64,000 nt of DNA, taken from positions 868,001-932,000 of the forward strand of contig JBAIAA010000095.1 in assembly GCA_037893245.1 (NCBI GenBank), written 5' to 3'. Position 1 is the stretch's first letter. Each line of letters begins with the position of its first letter. Source of the DNA: Crossaster papposus (Eukaryota > Echinodermata > Asteroidea > Velatida > Solasteridae). Below, piece by piece: positions 11,330 through 23,400 of this stretch. The position numbers were made by a program, and so were the translations under genes. Below the pieces are notes generated by a model that saw nothing but the letters and a program-made list of their open reading frames with translations, did no database searches and was not told the origin of the DNA.

Positions 11330-11547
11330 ATACACGCAAAGTTTTCCCCAGATTCAAAACGGATGACGCATAAACACGCCACGAGCAATGCCGGAAATGT
11401 CTGTCAGCAGCAAGCAAGGCCGGAAATGCGTGGGTGTGCTTCCTGGTACCATCGGCCTGAACTGAACCCGCTTCGGATCGAGTTTCGTTAAAAATAATTC
11501 CGCACGTCGGCTCGGTGATGTTAAAATAATCACAGCGCGAACTGGTT
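11330..11547. mobile_element. MITE family A (left end lost)
   Basis: Family A is about 235 bp with terminal inverted repeats AACCAGTTCGCGCCGG / GGCGCGAACTGGTT and an internal direct repeat of GAGCAAGGCCGGAAATG. This copy keeps the right end and abuts a family B element at the shared TTAA. Confidence 0.8.
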
Positions 11548-11914
11548 AAAGGTAGGATACACCATTGGTAATTGCTTGAAGTGTCAGGAATGAGTGGATT
11601 GGGGGGGGGGGGGGGGCTGTATTTTGGTATATCGGTTAACTGACCTGTCCTAAGTTTCTTTCTCTATGGTTTTACAATCATAAAAGCTGAGAAAAACAAG
11701 AAAAACGGCGTTCATTTTCAACCAGCCTCGGGCAGCAGTTGTTCTTATGTTGTTCTTATCGTGATTTTTTGCAACATTTACTGGATATAGCGCAATCATT
11801 TTGCTGTATGCCGAGAATCCTTATTTACTTTCAAAAAGGTAAGATATTTCTTAACAGTGTCAGTAGTAATTTTTTTCTTCGATATCTGCAAATGGTACAT
11901 TCTACCTTTAATTT
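11546..11914. mobile_element. MITE family B, near full length
   Basis: Family B has TTAA-flanked inverted termini TTAAAGGTAGxATACACCATT / GGTGTATCCTACCTTTAA and a self-complementary centre with GCGATCGCCGTCC in other copies. TTAA target sites suggest piggyBac-type mobilisation. This copy carries a poly-G run at 11601-11616. Confidence 0.8.
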
Positions 11915-11967
11915 GGATGGAAACCAGGCTACAAAAAGGGGGGGGGGGTAACCTCTGCCTTCATCCT

Positions 11968-12371
11968 ATATGTGACCCGCTCTGTGAAAATGAGTCAGAT
12001 GTCGCACAGTGCGCTTACGAGATTTGGGTGGTTGAACGTGGAGAGGGGGTTTCATGATTTTCACCTTGGTTTAGGATCTATATTTTCAATTTCTACATTA
12101 AAACATGCTGAATTAAATCAGATTTAGTGAGAAAATCCGGTTTTGTATTCTATTGCATACATCTCCTAGTCCTAGTCCTAAAGGGAAATAATTTGTTTAA
12201 TGCATCATTGCATGATTTTTTCATGAATGGGTTTTTTATAAAATTGTCAAAAGTTAAAATCAGTGTATCACAAGAACGCAAAATGCTACAGACCTCCAAC
12301 ACATATGTTTCAGTGTTTGTCAAATTTTCGACATGATCTGACTCATTTTCACAGAGCAGGTCACACATGTC
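11968..12371. mobile_element. 400-bp inverted-repeat element family R
   Basis: ATATGTGACCCGCTCTGTGA with AAATGAGTCAGAT and TGACTCATTTTCACAGAGCA with GGTCACACAT. A family member with the same outer words lies at 46121-46444. Confidence 0.78.
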
Positions 12372-13689
12372 ATATGGTGGAAACCTATGACATTTGTTAT
12401 CATCTCATGATCCAATATTTAGGCGCATTATATCTTTTTTACTGTACCTAGTTCAACTCACCATACAAGCAGATTCAATGTGCAGTATATGCTGCCGCTG
12501 TACGTTCTTCTATCCTCCATGATGTCCACAATGCAGTTCCATAGGACAAACTGATCGCACCGTCACTCCAGCATTCAGCACGGGGCGAGTTGGCCAAGTT
12601 GGCCGATCGAGTTCAACCATGATGGAGTATTCCTCCATGGTTCAACTATATGGCGAATAAACAACTATTTGTTTAACATTTAACACGCACGAGAAAACTA
12701 CAAAAAAGAAACTGGAACTCATCACGAAAACGCACATGGTGACGTCGAAGAAACACACACAAATTATGCTTAAAATGTTCAAAAGACAGTCTATTTTACA
12801 CGCGAGCGCACACACGTTTGTATTCCGGCGCCATTAAAAAATAAGGTGGTTGGCCGCGCGCGCACGCGCACGTGTGCGGCGCACACGAACACGTGGTAGA
12901 TGTTTTGTCACGTGGTACACGTATCAGGGGGCGTTTCTATATATTTATCAGAAGAATACATTTATTCTTTTAGCTATAGTTTTCCTAGCCTTTAAACAAG
13001 GCCACATGTCTGATAGACGCCGAGCGACTAAAAAGAGACTAATCGCGAAAACCTGAGTGAACGCCAGTGCGAATTGCCCAGACAAGTGGCCTTTATCAAT
13101 CTGGTTTGGATTTCTTATGTTGACCTTTGTTTCCGACTGGAATCGCTACCGAAATGGTAGCGTCCAATCAGCGAACGTATTTCCGCGTGAAAATGAGTTG
13201 GACTAGTTCATTTTACAAACAGGGAATGTCCAATCATGTCACTTACAATATTTAGCTCCAATCATTAGTTGCTTCCTAATTTATTGCGAATTTTGCATGT
13301 AAAATAGATTTAAATGTGATATCTTGTATTTATCATTCATATATTCAACTCAGAAGCAAAATTTATATACGTTTTTTTACCTTTTCTTACATGCTTTGAT
13401 ATTGAACGAATCACGAACGAAGCCAATAAATCCAAAGTAGGCGTATTGGCATGCTAATATGTATCTATGAATAATTCATGTAAAGCAGTGAAACCTACGT
13501 TGCAAAAGGCCTCGTGACATTCGTCACTCGGTCGCGCGTTCACCCCGGGTATCTAGACTCATCTCAGCCGCTTAGCCAGAGTCACGAGGCCTTGTCAAAA
13601 GGCTATAGTTTTCCCAACACCGCTTTGTTAATGTTGGTGTGTTCGTACTTAACTTTTTAGGAGTTGCACCCTGAAAAATCTTAGCGATG

Positions 13690-13918
13690 AGTGTTACCAT
13701 GGAGGAATAAGATTCCTCCATGGTGTTACTGGGTTCTTTTACGTGCATCAACACACGGGACCTACTACAGCTTACATCCCATCCGAAGGACGAAGCAATA
13801 GTGGTTAAGTGCCTTGCTTAAGGACACACGTGTCAAGACCGGGACTCGAACCCACACTCTGCTGATCAGAAACACCAGAGCTTGAGTCCGCGTGCTCTTA
13901 ACCGCTCGGCCCCGTCTG
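13690..13918 (-). mobile_element. tRNA-derived SINE, family S2
   Basis: Minus strand: GCGGTTAAGAGCACG and GGGTTCGAGTCCC promoter boxes, then a body with ACGTAAAAGAACCCAGTAAC. It is the same family as 39442-39735 on the opposite strand. Confidence 0.75.
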
Positions 13919-13935
13919 TCGTTAGCGTACGTACC

Positions 13936-14416
13936 AGGTTGCGCACATCCAAATAACTGAGTCCCATAGACAACAATGATAAATACCCCAACTTCAAAAA
14001 ATTGGGGAAAATACTCACAACTCTCCAAGGTGACTAAACTATACACCAAAATGAAGTTTATTTCACCATCTTTCATTTTCTTTTCAATTTGTGTGGGGTC
14101 ATCTGATAACTTTTGTGTGATATTTCCCTCCAAAGGAGACCTCCCCTAAAACGAGTGCTGAAGCCCAATCTGCAGAGCGTCCATTTTGAAAAAATACCCT
14201 CTCGCTCAACAGCCAAGTAGTGCCAATTCCACGGCCAGATTCATCCCAAATGCTCAGAATTAGAAGCTCACACTCCCGGACCGAGGTGGTACACTGTATT
14301 TTTACAATCCTTCAAATGCATCGCTCTCAAAATGCTCTTTAGAAAATTATTTCCATTAATAAATGTGATCTGGTCGGCGCAAGCAATTTTGGGCCTATTT
14401 ACAACCCTGCACCCCT
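13936..14416. mobile_element. Element family G, copy 1
   Basis: About 475 bp, nearly the same as 54524-54996. It starts AGGTTGCGCACATCCAAATA and ends ACAACCCTGCACCC. No coding frame is conserved between the copies. Confidence 0.8.
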
Positions 14417-14722
14417 CGACTGACGGTGTCGTATCCCAGCGGTGCTGGACCACAGCACCAGGCCAGGCTACCTCCTTTGCTCAGAGGACAGAGTAGAGTA
14501 GACTGGTGCGGAAGCAGAGCCAGTGGGAATTGGGAGTCGGAATGGGGGTGGAAACAAGAATGTGGGTGGAGTGGGAATGTGGGAGGAGTCATAATGGGAA
14601 TGGGGTGGAGTCGGAATGGGACGTTTTCAAAGTTGAACCACGACGTTTAAACAAGTTGAAGTAAAACGTTTTGAAAGATAAAGTACGACGTTTTGAAAGT
14701 TGAACCACCACGTTTTTAAAGT

Positions 14723-14942
14723 TTAAAGGGATATACGTTTGGTAATAACTCCAAAAATTAATGGCAATAAAAAGTACAGCAGCTTTGGATAGTATAATGC
14801 ATTTTTATAAACTTTTCACTTCGAAGTACATGTACTGCGGTTATGGAAAAAGATATCACTTTTTATCCCCAAAAATTTGAATCTGAGAAGCGTTACTGCA
14901 GTGACGTTTCTCAGATTGTGTATTCCAATGCAGATTATTATG
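14723..14942. mobile_element. MITE family C, left half
   Basis: Starts TTAAAGGGATATACGTTTGG and stops in the central TCAGATTGTGTATTCC region. The right half is missing. Confidence 0.75.
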
Positions 14943-15009
14943 GAACGCCAAAGAGGCATTTAATGTGATCATCGAATCGGCGATATACTTTCACGATCGG
15001 TGATGGACT

Positions 15010-15410
15010 TTTGTAATCGAGTGATGGTCTTTTGTTCGCGATCGGTGATCAACCTTTGCGAGCGGTGATGAACTTTGCGATCGGTGATGAATTTTGCGAT
15101 CGGTGATCAACTTTGCGAGCGGTGATCAACTTTTGCGAGCGGTGATCAACTTTTGCGAGCGGTGATCAACTTTTGCGAGCGGTGATCAACTTTGCGATCG
15201 GTGATGAACTTTGCGATCGGTGATGAATTTTGCGATCGGTGATCAACTTTTGCGATCGGTGATGAACTTTTGCGAGCGGTGACGAACATTTGCGAGCGGT
15301 GACGAACATTTGCGAGCGGTGACGAACTTTTGCGAGCGGTGACGAACTTTTGCGATCGGTGATCAAATTTTGCGAGCGGTGATGAACTTTTGCGATAGGT
15401 GATGAACATT
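15010..15410. repeat. 20-bp minisatellite
   Basis: About 19 units of TTTTGCGAGCGGTGATCAAC-like sequence, alternating GCGAGC/GCGATC and GATCAAC/GATGAAC/GACGAAC variants. Intergenic. Confidence 0.92.
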
Positions 15411-15800
15411 TCCTTCCCCAAAATCAGTACAACTGCTTGTATTTTAATCCTAGACAATCCATCTTCCATGTTCATATCTTTTCCTGCCTAACCACATTAT
15501 ACAAAAGCTCCTATTTTTCATATTAGTATTTGCTTCTCTTTTTTCAAGGTAGCCAAGACACAACCTTACAAAATTTCCAGTAAATACTGCAAATCTAAAG
15601 CATTTACTAATTTTTATTCATACCAAATGGAGCAAATACTATATTCTAGCAAATGCTGGAAATTAAAAAGTAAATACTTTTAGTCTTTAGCAAATACTTT
15701 CCAGTCAAACCTTTTGCTTCATTTTTATTCATACAGATTCCAGTAAATGCTTGAAAGTTGGTAGTAAAAGCAAATGCTAGTTTTTATTCATACGGCCCAT
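15411..15800. mobile_element. Family P element, right part
   Basis: Matches 30030-30420 closely through TTTATTCATACGGCCCAT. The left part is replaced by the minisatellite at 15010-15410. Confidence 0.78.
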
Positions 15801-17090
15801 TAAACTCGGTGACCCGCCAACTGGTCATGGCCAGGGTGCACTGTAAATTTTGTATTTTGTACACCATAACATATTTCGATGTTGCTTGTTAAAGCCTTAT
15901 AGCTAGCTATGCTACTGCCAAGTGTCTGTCTTTATTCAGAGTTACCATAGGTACATTGTTTATACACAGTGTAAACTATAATAAGAACATAAAGAGAAAG
16001 TTAATGGCCTGCTTGTCATCAAGCTGGCACGGCCTGGCTCAAGCCTAGTGACCATAGGAGTTATTTTAGCTGAGTTATACATGTAGATAAGCATAATCAG
16101 CACATCACATATTCTTTAATAAATGTTTGAATAGGCTGTTGCTGTAAACAAAGTTATTTAAAAGATACATGATGTACATAAAAATGTTTAAATTTCCAAA
16201 TGTCATATCAAGATAAGAAAACAAAGTCTGAAGGCTATTACATGTAGTCACGGTTTGTAGAGTTCATGAGAGTCCTTTGTTACATTATATATACCGTTTC
16301 AGTTGATTAATCTATAGGTTTTCCCGGCCAGTTTCATCACAAATTTATTCAAATTCATTAACACGCATTCAAATTCACGCCATTCCTTCTGTGACAGATG
16401 GAAACGGGCTCTTCAAGTCTTGAGATGAATTCTTGTTTTTATTCTTTCATGATCAGTGGCATGCATGTACGCGCAACCAGTATGTGGAAAACTTTCTCAA
16501 GAACAGCTTTCGTGAGACCCCACGCCGTCAATGGCCTCCATGCCTCGCGCTCGCTCGGCTCCGAGTCGGCAAATTCACTTCCACCCCCCCCCCCCCCCCC
16601 CCCACCCCCATGAAAATGTCCTCGCTACGCCCCTGACCCCTTTTATTCTATGTTTAGATTAAGGCTCTATTTGCGTATGATCATACCCATTTCAACAATG
16701 GGGTGTTCCAGGTGAATACACGGCCTTCACACACGCGGTCTACTTGGGGCCCGGAAGTCACGTATACGCTATCTCAATGCATGCAATTGGTATACGTACA
16801 TTCAGACGATTTAAACCGCTCCACTGACTGAACATTAATATTCACTGAAAAAGTGAAAGGAATTTATTCCTCCATGTACAAACCCTCCATGTACAAACTA
16901 ACTTTATCGTTATCAACTTCAGGTTTAAACAATACCTGAACTCGGAGTTCAGGCGCAGTTGTTAACAGTGCAGAACCAAAAAGGAGTTCAAATTCCACGG
17001 ACAAAAATAGTTTCGGCATTTTCAAGTTCACATCTGTAGATATACGTAGCCTATAGTCAGTTGTAGAGCAACCTACCTAGATCCGACACC

Positions 17091-17451
17091 ATGGTCGTCG
17101 CTCAACTTATTGAGATAGTCAGCAGATTGAATGTTCAGACGGTATTCTTGTTTGTCGCGGTACTGTCGCTGACGATCGCCTGGATCCGTCGGCGCCAACG
17201 GCCGCAGAACCTACCACCCGGCCCATTTCCGTGGCCCGTCATCGGTAACACCGGTGGGTTACTGAGGGGCCAGCAACTACACCATGTCCTCGATGACTGG
17301 GCGAGACTGTACGGGGGTGTCGTCAGTGTTTGGTTGGGACCCCGTTTGGCGATCGTTCTGAATAACATTGATTCGGCCAAGGAGGCTCTCGTCAAACAAG
17401 CTGATTGCTTCTCGTATCGGATGGTGCAAGCTGACTCCAAGCACACCAAAG
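17091..17451 (+). CDS. CYP2-like gene A exon 1: membrane anchor and hinge
   Basis: Encodes residues 1-120 and the first base of codon 121. The end is set by homology to the paralog, where exon 1 also ends in phase 1 after a Lys codon. The following bases are GCTAGT, not GT, and an in-frame TAG would arise if the intron were not removed. Confidence 0.85.
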
Positions 17452-20400
17452 GCTAGTGGTTATAGCCTTCAATTCCTCCATGGTTATTCCTCCGTGGTTA
17501 TAGCATGGAGGACCTTCTTATTCCTCCATGGTCCTTTCTCTATGGTTATACTTTAGCAATAGCAACCGTACCCAATTTCATAGCGCTGCTTTTTGGCAGT
17601 CGGTTTTGTGATAACACCAGATTTCATATTTTGGAGTTGTGTGACACAATATAATTATAATATGTACACCATTTTCCTTTTGTTGTTTTCGAAATTTTCG
17701 AAAATGAATGGAAGTGGGTTATTATTTATTGTATATTGTTCATAAGGCCGTTTTATAAACTACAGCTTCGCCTTCGTCTTCGTTCATACAGTTTGTCAAT
17801 AGTGATGGAGCCAGAGACAGACTGGAGCTTGGAAAACGGCCATATATTCTAGGGAAAAACCAAAAACATAATGCGGCAGAGAGGTTCAATAAGCCACTTC
17901 GACATTCCCACTGCGCATGCGTTTACTTGACCTTGGTACCGGTAATCTGAATTTTGAGATGAACAATGGCGCACTGCACGTATGCAACGTGCATAATACG
18001 ATACACATTGTGTACACATTTACAAGCTTCACTTAACTAACGATCGTTAGCCTGTAAAAAAAAAACCAACTTTTTTCGTGATTATTAAACCCAATATAGC
18101 AGAACATTGACTTGAGTTTTATCATGGTAAGAGAATTAATGTCACCTAACTTTTTGGTCTTCAGATAGAGCAAAACAAATCTCGTTTTGAGTTCGCTAAA
18201 AGTGTAAACTTACGGCCGACCGTCTACTCAAGTCACTCGGCTCTGTCAGTCACACTTTTCATGCAGTGTGTGTGGACTACGTTTAGGATCTAGACCCAGC
18301 CTATTCCATTTCCAGAAAAACCGTGGGGTGAAAGCAGCGCCACGACGACCTACATAGCTTTATTTTTGTCTGAAACATTTTTCTAAAGGAAAAACTTTAG
18401 TATTGGACGTACATGTATTTTGTACATCTTTGCAATAAGTGGCAATTGCATTATGATTGGTAATGCGCAATGTACATTGTATTTTTGAATTATAGTTTCA
18501 TTAGGAGGGCCTAATTAAGTAGGGTAGGGCCTAATTAAAGGTAGTATACACCATTTGCAGATATCGACAATATTTACTACCGAATTATTAAGAAATATTT
18601 TACTCATTTGAAAGTAAATGTTGATTCTAGGCATCCAGCAAAATGATTGCGCTAATTATCCTGTAATTATTCCGAAAATTATAATTTTATAATGAGAAAT
18701 TCGCGATCGCCATCCGCCGATCGCAAAAAACAAAGATAACATAAGAATAACTGCTCGACGCCGGTTGAAAAAAAACCGCAATTTTTCGTGCTTTTCTCGG
18801 CATCCATGATTGTAAAACTAGGACAGCTCAATTAAACGATATTTACTATAAAATACAAACCCCCCCCCCCCTAAAAAAATCTACTTATTCATGATAATTC
18901 AAGCAATGACCAATGGTGTATCCTACCTTTAAGCAGAGTAGGGCATATAGGCCTAGGGGCTTGATTGTTTTTAAGAACATTTAGGGGTCAAAGTGATAAT
19001 GACAATGACAAAATGCAAAGTACAATGTAGAATACTAACTCTATTAATTGCTTTCTTTAATCTGTCTTTCTTCATAAGGTGAGGACAATCTTTTGCTAAA
19101 CCGTAGTTACTTATTAACTTGAAACATGGACAGAAGGACAATGTACTAAGCATGGATGCCATTTAGGTTTGGGAACATGTGATTGTGAACCTTCATTCCA
19201 TTTCCAACTGAGACACCGTTGCAGATGCAGACACCGTACCAGTCGTCGTTGGCACAAGCTGATCAACAGGAATATCCAAAAACAAACAGGAACTGGGTTG
19301 CAAAATCGTCGATCGTGTATGATCAAGACACTTGTATATTCAGCCGATGATATAATTAGTCTTTGCTGTTCTAGTATTCTTCAACCAGACTTTATTGTGC
19401 AAAATTGTGTAAATACAATGTATCTCTGTACAGCTGTGAATAACTTGTTGACCAAATAAAGTGTGCAGATATAAATGTACACTATACATGTCAATTGGAA
19501 TAATGATTGTACACGTATAGGGCTGGCGGCTTTCCTTTTACAAAATAATAAAGATATAAAAGCCCGACTATAAAAGCTCAGTTAATTAAAAATATTATTA
19601 CTATACCTCCAAATAGGCACTTAGGGAGACAATCCCATAGAGATGTACACAAACTTAAAACAGTCCTAACTTGTTTACCCTAACCCTATTCTCTAAGATC
19701 TGCTTAATTGCAGCTGCAATTAACCTTTCATAATTTGTAACATAACAAATGAATATCATTTCAAAATACGAAAACACTAAGATTTGTCAAATTGCTGATT
19801 GATTTTGTGGCAATCCTAACTCCATCCAAGTTCCGAATATAACTTCGTTCTGTGTTTGTCTTCGGTCAGTTCGTCAACCTTTAGATAAAGGAACGCTGAT
19901 CAAGCAGAGTTCCTTCTTCCTCCCGCTGGTTTTGAGACCTCTTAATCTCCAAAAAATCCTCTAAAGCCTCGACATTACAGTGTTCAATAACATCTAATGA
20001 CAAAGCAGAAGAATCCTCTGAAGACATTGAAGACAAGTTATTTGAGAACAAAACAATCTAAAACGCGACAGTAAAAATAGATAAACGGCACCCGCCACAC
20101 GAGTATGTTGCCAACGACAACACCAATTGTTTAATTACATTGACCCTTGACACTACCCATAGTGCACTGCGCGCATGAGATACCGAAGTGGCTTATATCG
20201 GGAGGATCAAGATCAATATGAGAGGATCAAGGAAAGTTATGTCCATGCACATAGGCGATTCTGATTATCACAAATAATCAGTAATGATATTCTTGTCCTA
20301 TATAAGAAAGGAAGAACCCTTCCCATTCTATTTCTCAGGAAGCATCGTCATGTCTAACGGAGTTAACTGGAAGGAGCGGCGCCGCTTCGGGCTGAGCGCC

Positions 20401-23400
20401 TTACGAACCCTGGGCATGGGCAAGCGAAGCTTGGAGCACAAACTCAACGAAGAGGCTCGCCATCTCATCGAATCTTTCGAGGGCGAAGGGGAGAAGCCCT
20501 TCGACCCAGAGCACGCCATCCTGAACGCGGTCGCCAACATCATCTGCATGATCAGCTTCGGCTACCGCTTCGAGTACTCCGACCCCAAGTTCGCGTACCT
20601 CATCAAGAGCGTGAAGGCCACGCTAGTTGCCTTCTCGTTCGCCAACACCGCCCTGTTTTATCGGCTTCGCAAGACGGCCACGGATACAGGTGAACGCGTT
20701 GAGAGTGTCAAGACCTTCATACAAAAGGTTGTTAAGGTGAGTGTTTAATTTAAGCCTTTTTTTAAACGCTGTCTTCAATCTTTAACTTCAAATATTTCGC
20801 TGTACCCACCGCCCAAACAGGGCATTTGGGTTGCCGGTTGCAATGCGCAGCCGTTCATGCAGCGTGCACGTGTCGCGCGCACAGAGAAGTACTAGCCCAT
20901 TGACACCAGGGGAGCGGCTTTGAACGCGGCCCGCCAATCCGTCAGGATTGCTATTGTCAGCTGTGCTACGTCGTAGAACACGGCCCGTGTGACAGAACTG
21001 CATACTACTTGCGCAGTATTTTGCAGTATTAGGTGACGCGAGGGTTAGGCAAGCCAATAAGATGGTGTCTTCGTTTCTACAGGAGCACCAAGAGTCATTT
21101 GACTCCAACGACATCCGAGACATCATCGACATGTACATGGTGGAGATCGACCAACAGGAAAAAGGCGGGAAAGACGTCGACGAAGAAAGTGCGTTCTGTA
21201 AATCCACAATGTGGAAGGGCATTTACGACCTATTCATGGCTGGTACGGACACCACAACGAACACACTGTTGTGGCTGATGCTGTATATTGCTATATATCA
21301 AGATGTACAGGTTAAGGTTGGTATACAAGGCGTACGTCTTAACATATTAATATTTTGTACTTTATTTTACATTTTGTACTGACAGTGCCGCCCAAGACTC
21401 TGGCAATCAAATTAAAGATAGGAAATTGACATTATTGGCATAGTTCAAAACATTTGACCGTATTTTGTGTAAGCCTTATTTATATTACTTCCGCCCATCT
21501 CCGATTGCGGAGGTTATCTGTGTGTCTGTCTGTCGGGCTGTCTGTTAGCAGGCTTACGAAAAACTACTAAAGGGATTTTAACTAAACTTGGTGGGTAGAT
21601 AGCTTTAGGGATGGGTCAGGGATGATATTGATCTGTATCGATCTAATTGACATAATTTATTTATTGTTAACGTTGGACCCATATTTTCTAGTTAACGCAG
21701 TCGGTTCAGACAGGCGTTCCACAGTCGCGCCGAACCAAATGAGTGAATTGAGTCTGACGTCTGAAACGAATAAGGGCGACAAGGCGCGCCAGACGGCAAA
21801 CGATCGACTGCTAGAGTTGTTAGAGCGACTCAGGAGCGACTTGATTTCAATTTGGTTCGGCGCGACTTTGCATGGAACGCCTGTCTGAACCGAGCGTAGT
21901 TCAGCTTTGTTCCATGCAGGTCAATAAGTGTCAATGTTTTTGCCACTAAAAAAAGAGGTACATAAAAAAACCTTGGATTTATTGTCGGCTTTTTAAGGTA
22001 CAGAAAGAAATCGATGATGTCATCGGTGGTGACCGACAACCAACAAGCGAGGATCGTGCCAACATGCCGTATACCAACGCCGTGCTGTTGGAGATACTAC
22101 GCATACGACCCGTAACCCCATACGGCGTACCTCATATGACGGATTACGAAACCGAATTTCTCGGCTATACGATTCCTGCAAAGACGAGTAAGATCAAAAG
22201 GCTATCTCGAACATCATGACAACGACGTAATGTCAACAGAACGATAACAATGATACCAGTCCAAAGCTCGGTTCCCATTTTCAATAATACATTTATGTAT
22301 ACGTCTGTACATGTACGTTTGTTTATGATGTAAATCGAGGAGTTTCTTTTGTTCCTCTCGATAATTTCCTTTGTTTGTGCTCTTTGTTTTTCCGACGGCT
22401 CTCATTGGTTCTGTACACGAATCTCAACCGAGGACGTCCTCGATTCTAACCCTAACCCCAATTCACCTTCGTGTCGCCAGGCATGTGTCCTCCATTTAGA
22501 CCATAAACAAACGCACCGTTACAGGAAGATATATACATTTGTGACCAACATTTATTTAAATACTTGCTAAAGTATAAGTTAAGCCGTGTTCCTATTGGAC
22601 TTTTTCTTCCGCGGCCACGCGGAAACTTACCGCGGCATTCCTTAGCGTGAATCTTCCAAGCGTTCCCACCTGGACTTATATTCCGCGACGGAACGGTTCA
22701 TTCGCTGTTCGAGACTGGCAGAATGTCACACATTAGCGGCCCTGATAATTTACCGTGGCTGCGCGGAAGTCTTCCGCGACCTCTTTCGGCCTGTTCATTT
22801 TACATTACGGTCGCGGTAAATTGACAGGGAGGTCAGTTTACCGTGCGTCCCCATTGGATTTAATTTTGTCATTCTAAAGAAAAGTCGCGGTACTCTAACA
22901 AAATTAAGTCCAATGGGAACATGGCTTAAGATGTAGAATCTTCCATGTTTGAGACTCGGATACTGTCAATCGCAACCCGCCTCCATGGATTATCGCGTAG
23001 GCTTTATTAGGTTGGTACCGCAGAAACACAATGAGAGTAACTCAATTCGATGTAGGATCCGTTAAAGGCAGACACTTAAAGGTAGGATACCTACACCATG
23101 TGTAATTGCTTGAATTATTATGAACGGGTAAATCTGGGGTTATATTTTATAGTAAATATGGCCTGTCCGAAGTTTTAAAATCATGGATGCTGAGAAAAGT
23201 TTTTTTCGCGATCACCGTCCAGCGATCGTGAATTTTTTTTATTTTTATAAAATCCAATTTTTCGGAACAATTACAGGATATCTAGCGCAATCCTTTTGCT
23301 GGATGCCTACAATTATTATTTACTTTTAAATAAGTAATTTGTTTTCGTAATAATTCGATAGCAATTTTTTTCGATATGATCTGCAAATGTGTATCCTACC

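Larger units (their letters stand above)
9359..17090. other. Intergenic region between the mucin-like gene and P450 gene A
   Basis: No exon was recognised. It holds the repeats listed separately, a hairpin around AGGCCTCGTGAC / GTCACGAGGCC at 13507-13593, and CG-alternating sequence at 12850-12890. 12380-13500 and 15800-17090 show nothing else I can name. The gene A promoter must lie near 17000, but no TATA box or other clear signal is visible. Confidence 0.6.

Noticed and set aside
13765-14133. 122-residue minus-strand frame
   Set aside because: Spans the SINE S2 promoter boxes and the end of the family G element; the matching G copy has no such frame.
15146-15475. 109-residue open frame on the minus strand with repeated SPLAKVRHRS units
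   Set aside because: It is the translation of the 20-bp minisatellite. A second frame is open in the same place, and the flanks are not coding.
17744-20200. A 2.4-kb transposon bounded by AAGCCACTTCG and CGAAGTGGCTT
   Set aside because: The ends are inverted and related to 41072-41447, but the interior includes complete members of other families and no shared core. I could not show that it is one unit.
21440-21620. Possible exon around TCTGTGTGTCTGTCTGTCGG
   Set aside because: It resembles a common dispersed invertebrate repeat (CGGAGGTT...CTGTCTG...GGATTTTAACTAAACTTGG), with similar words at 63740-63770. No splice-compatible frame.
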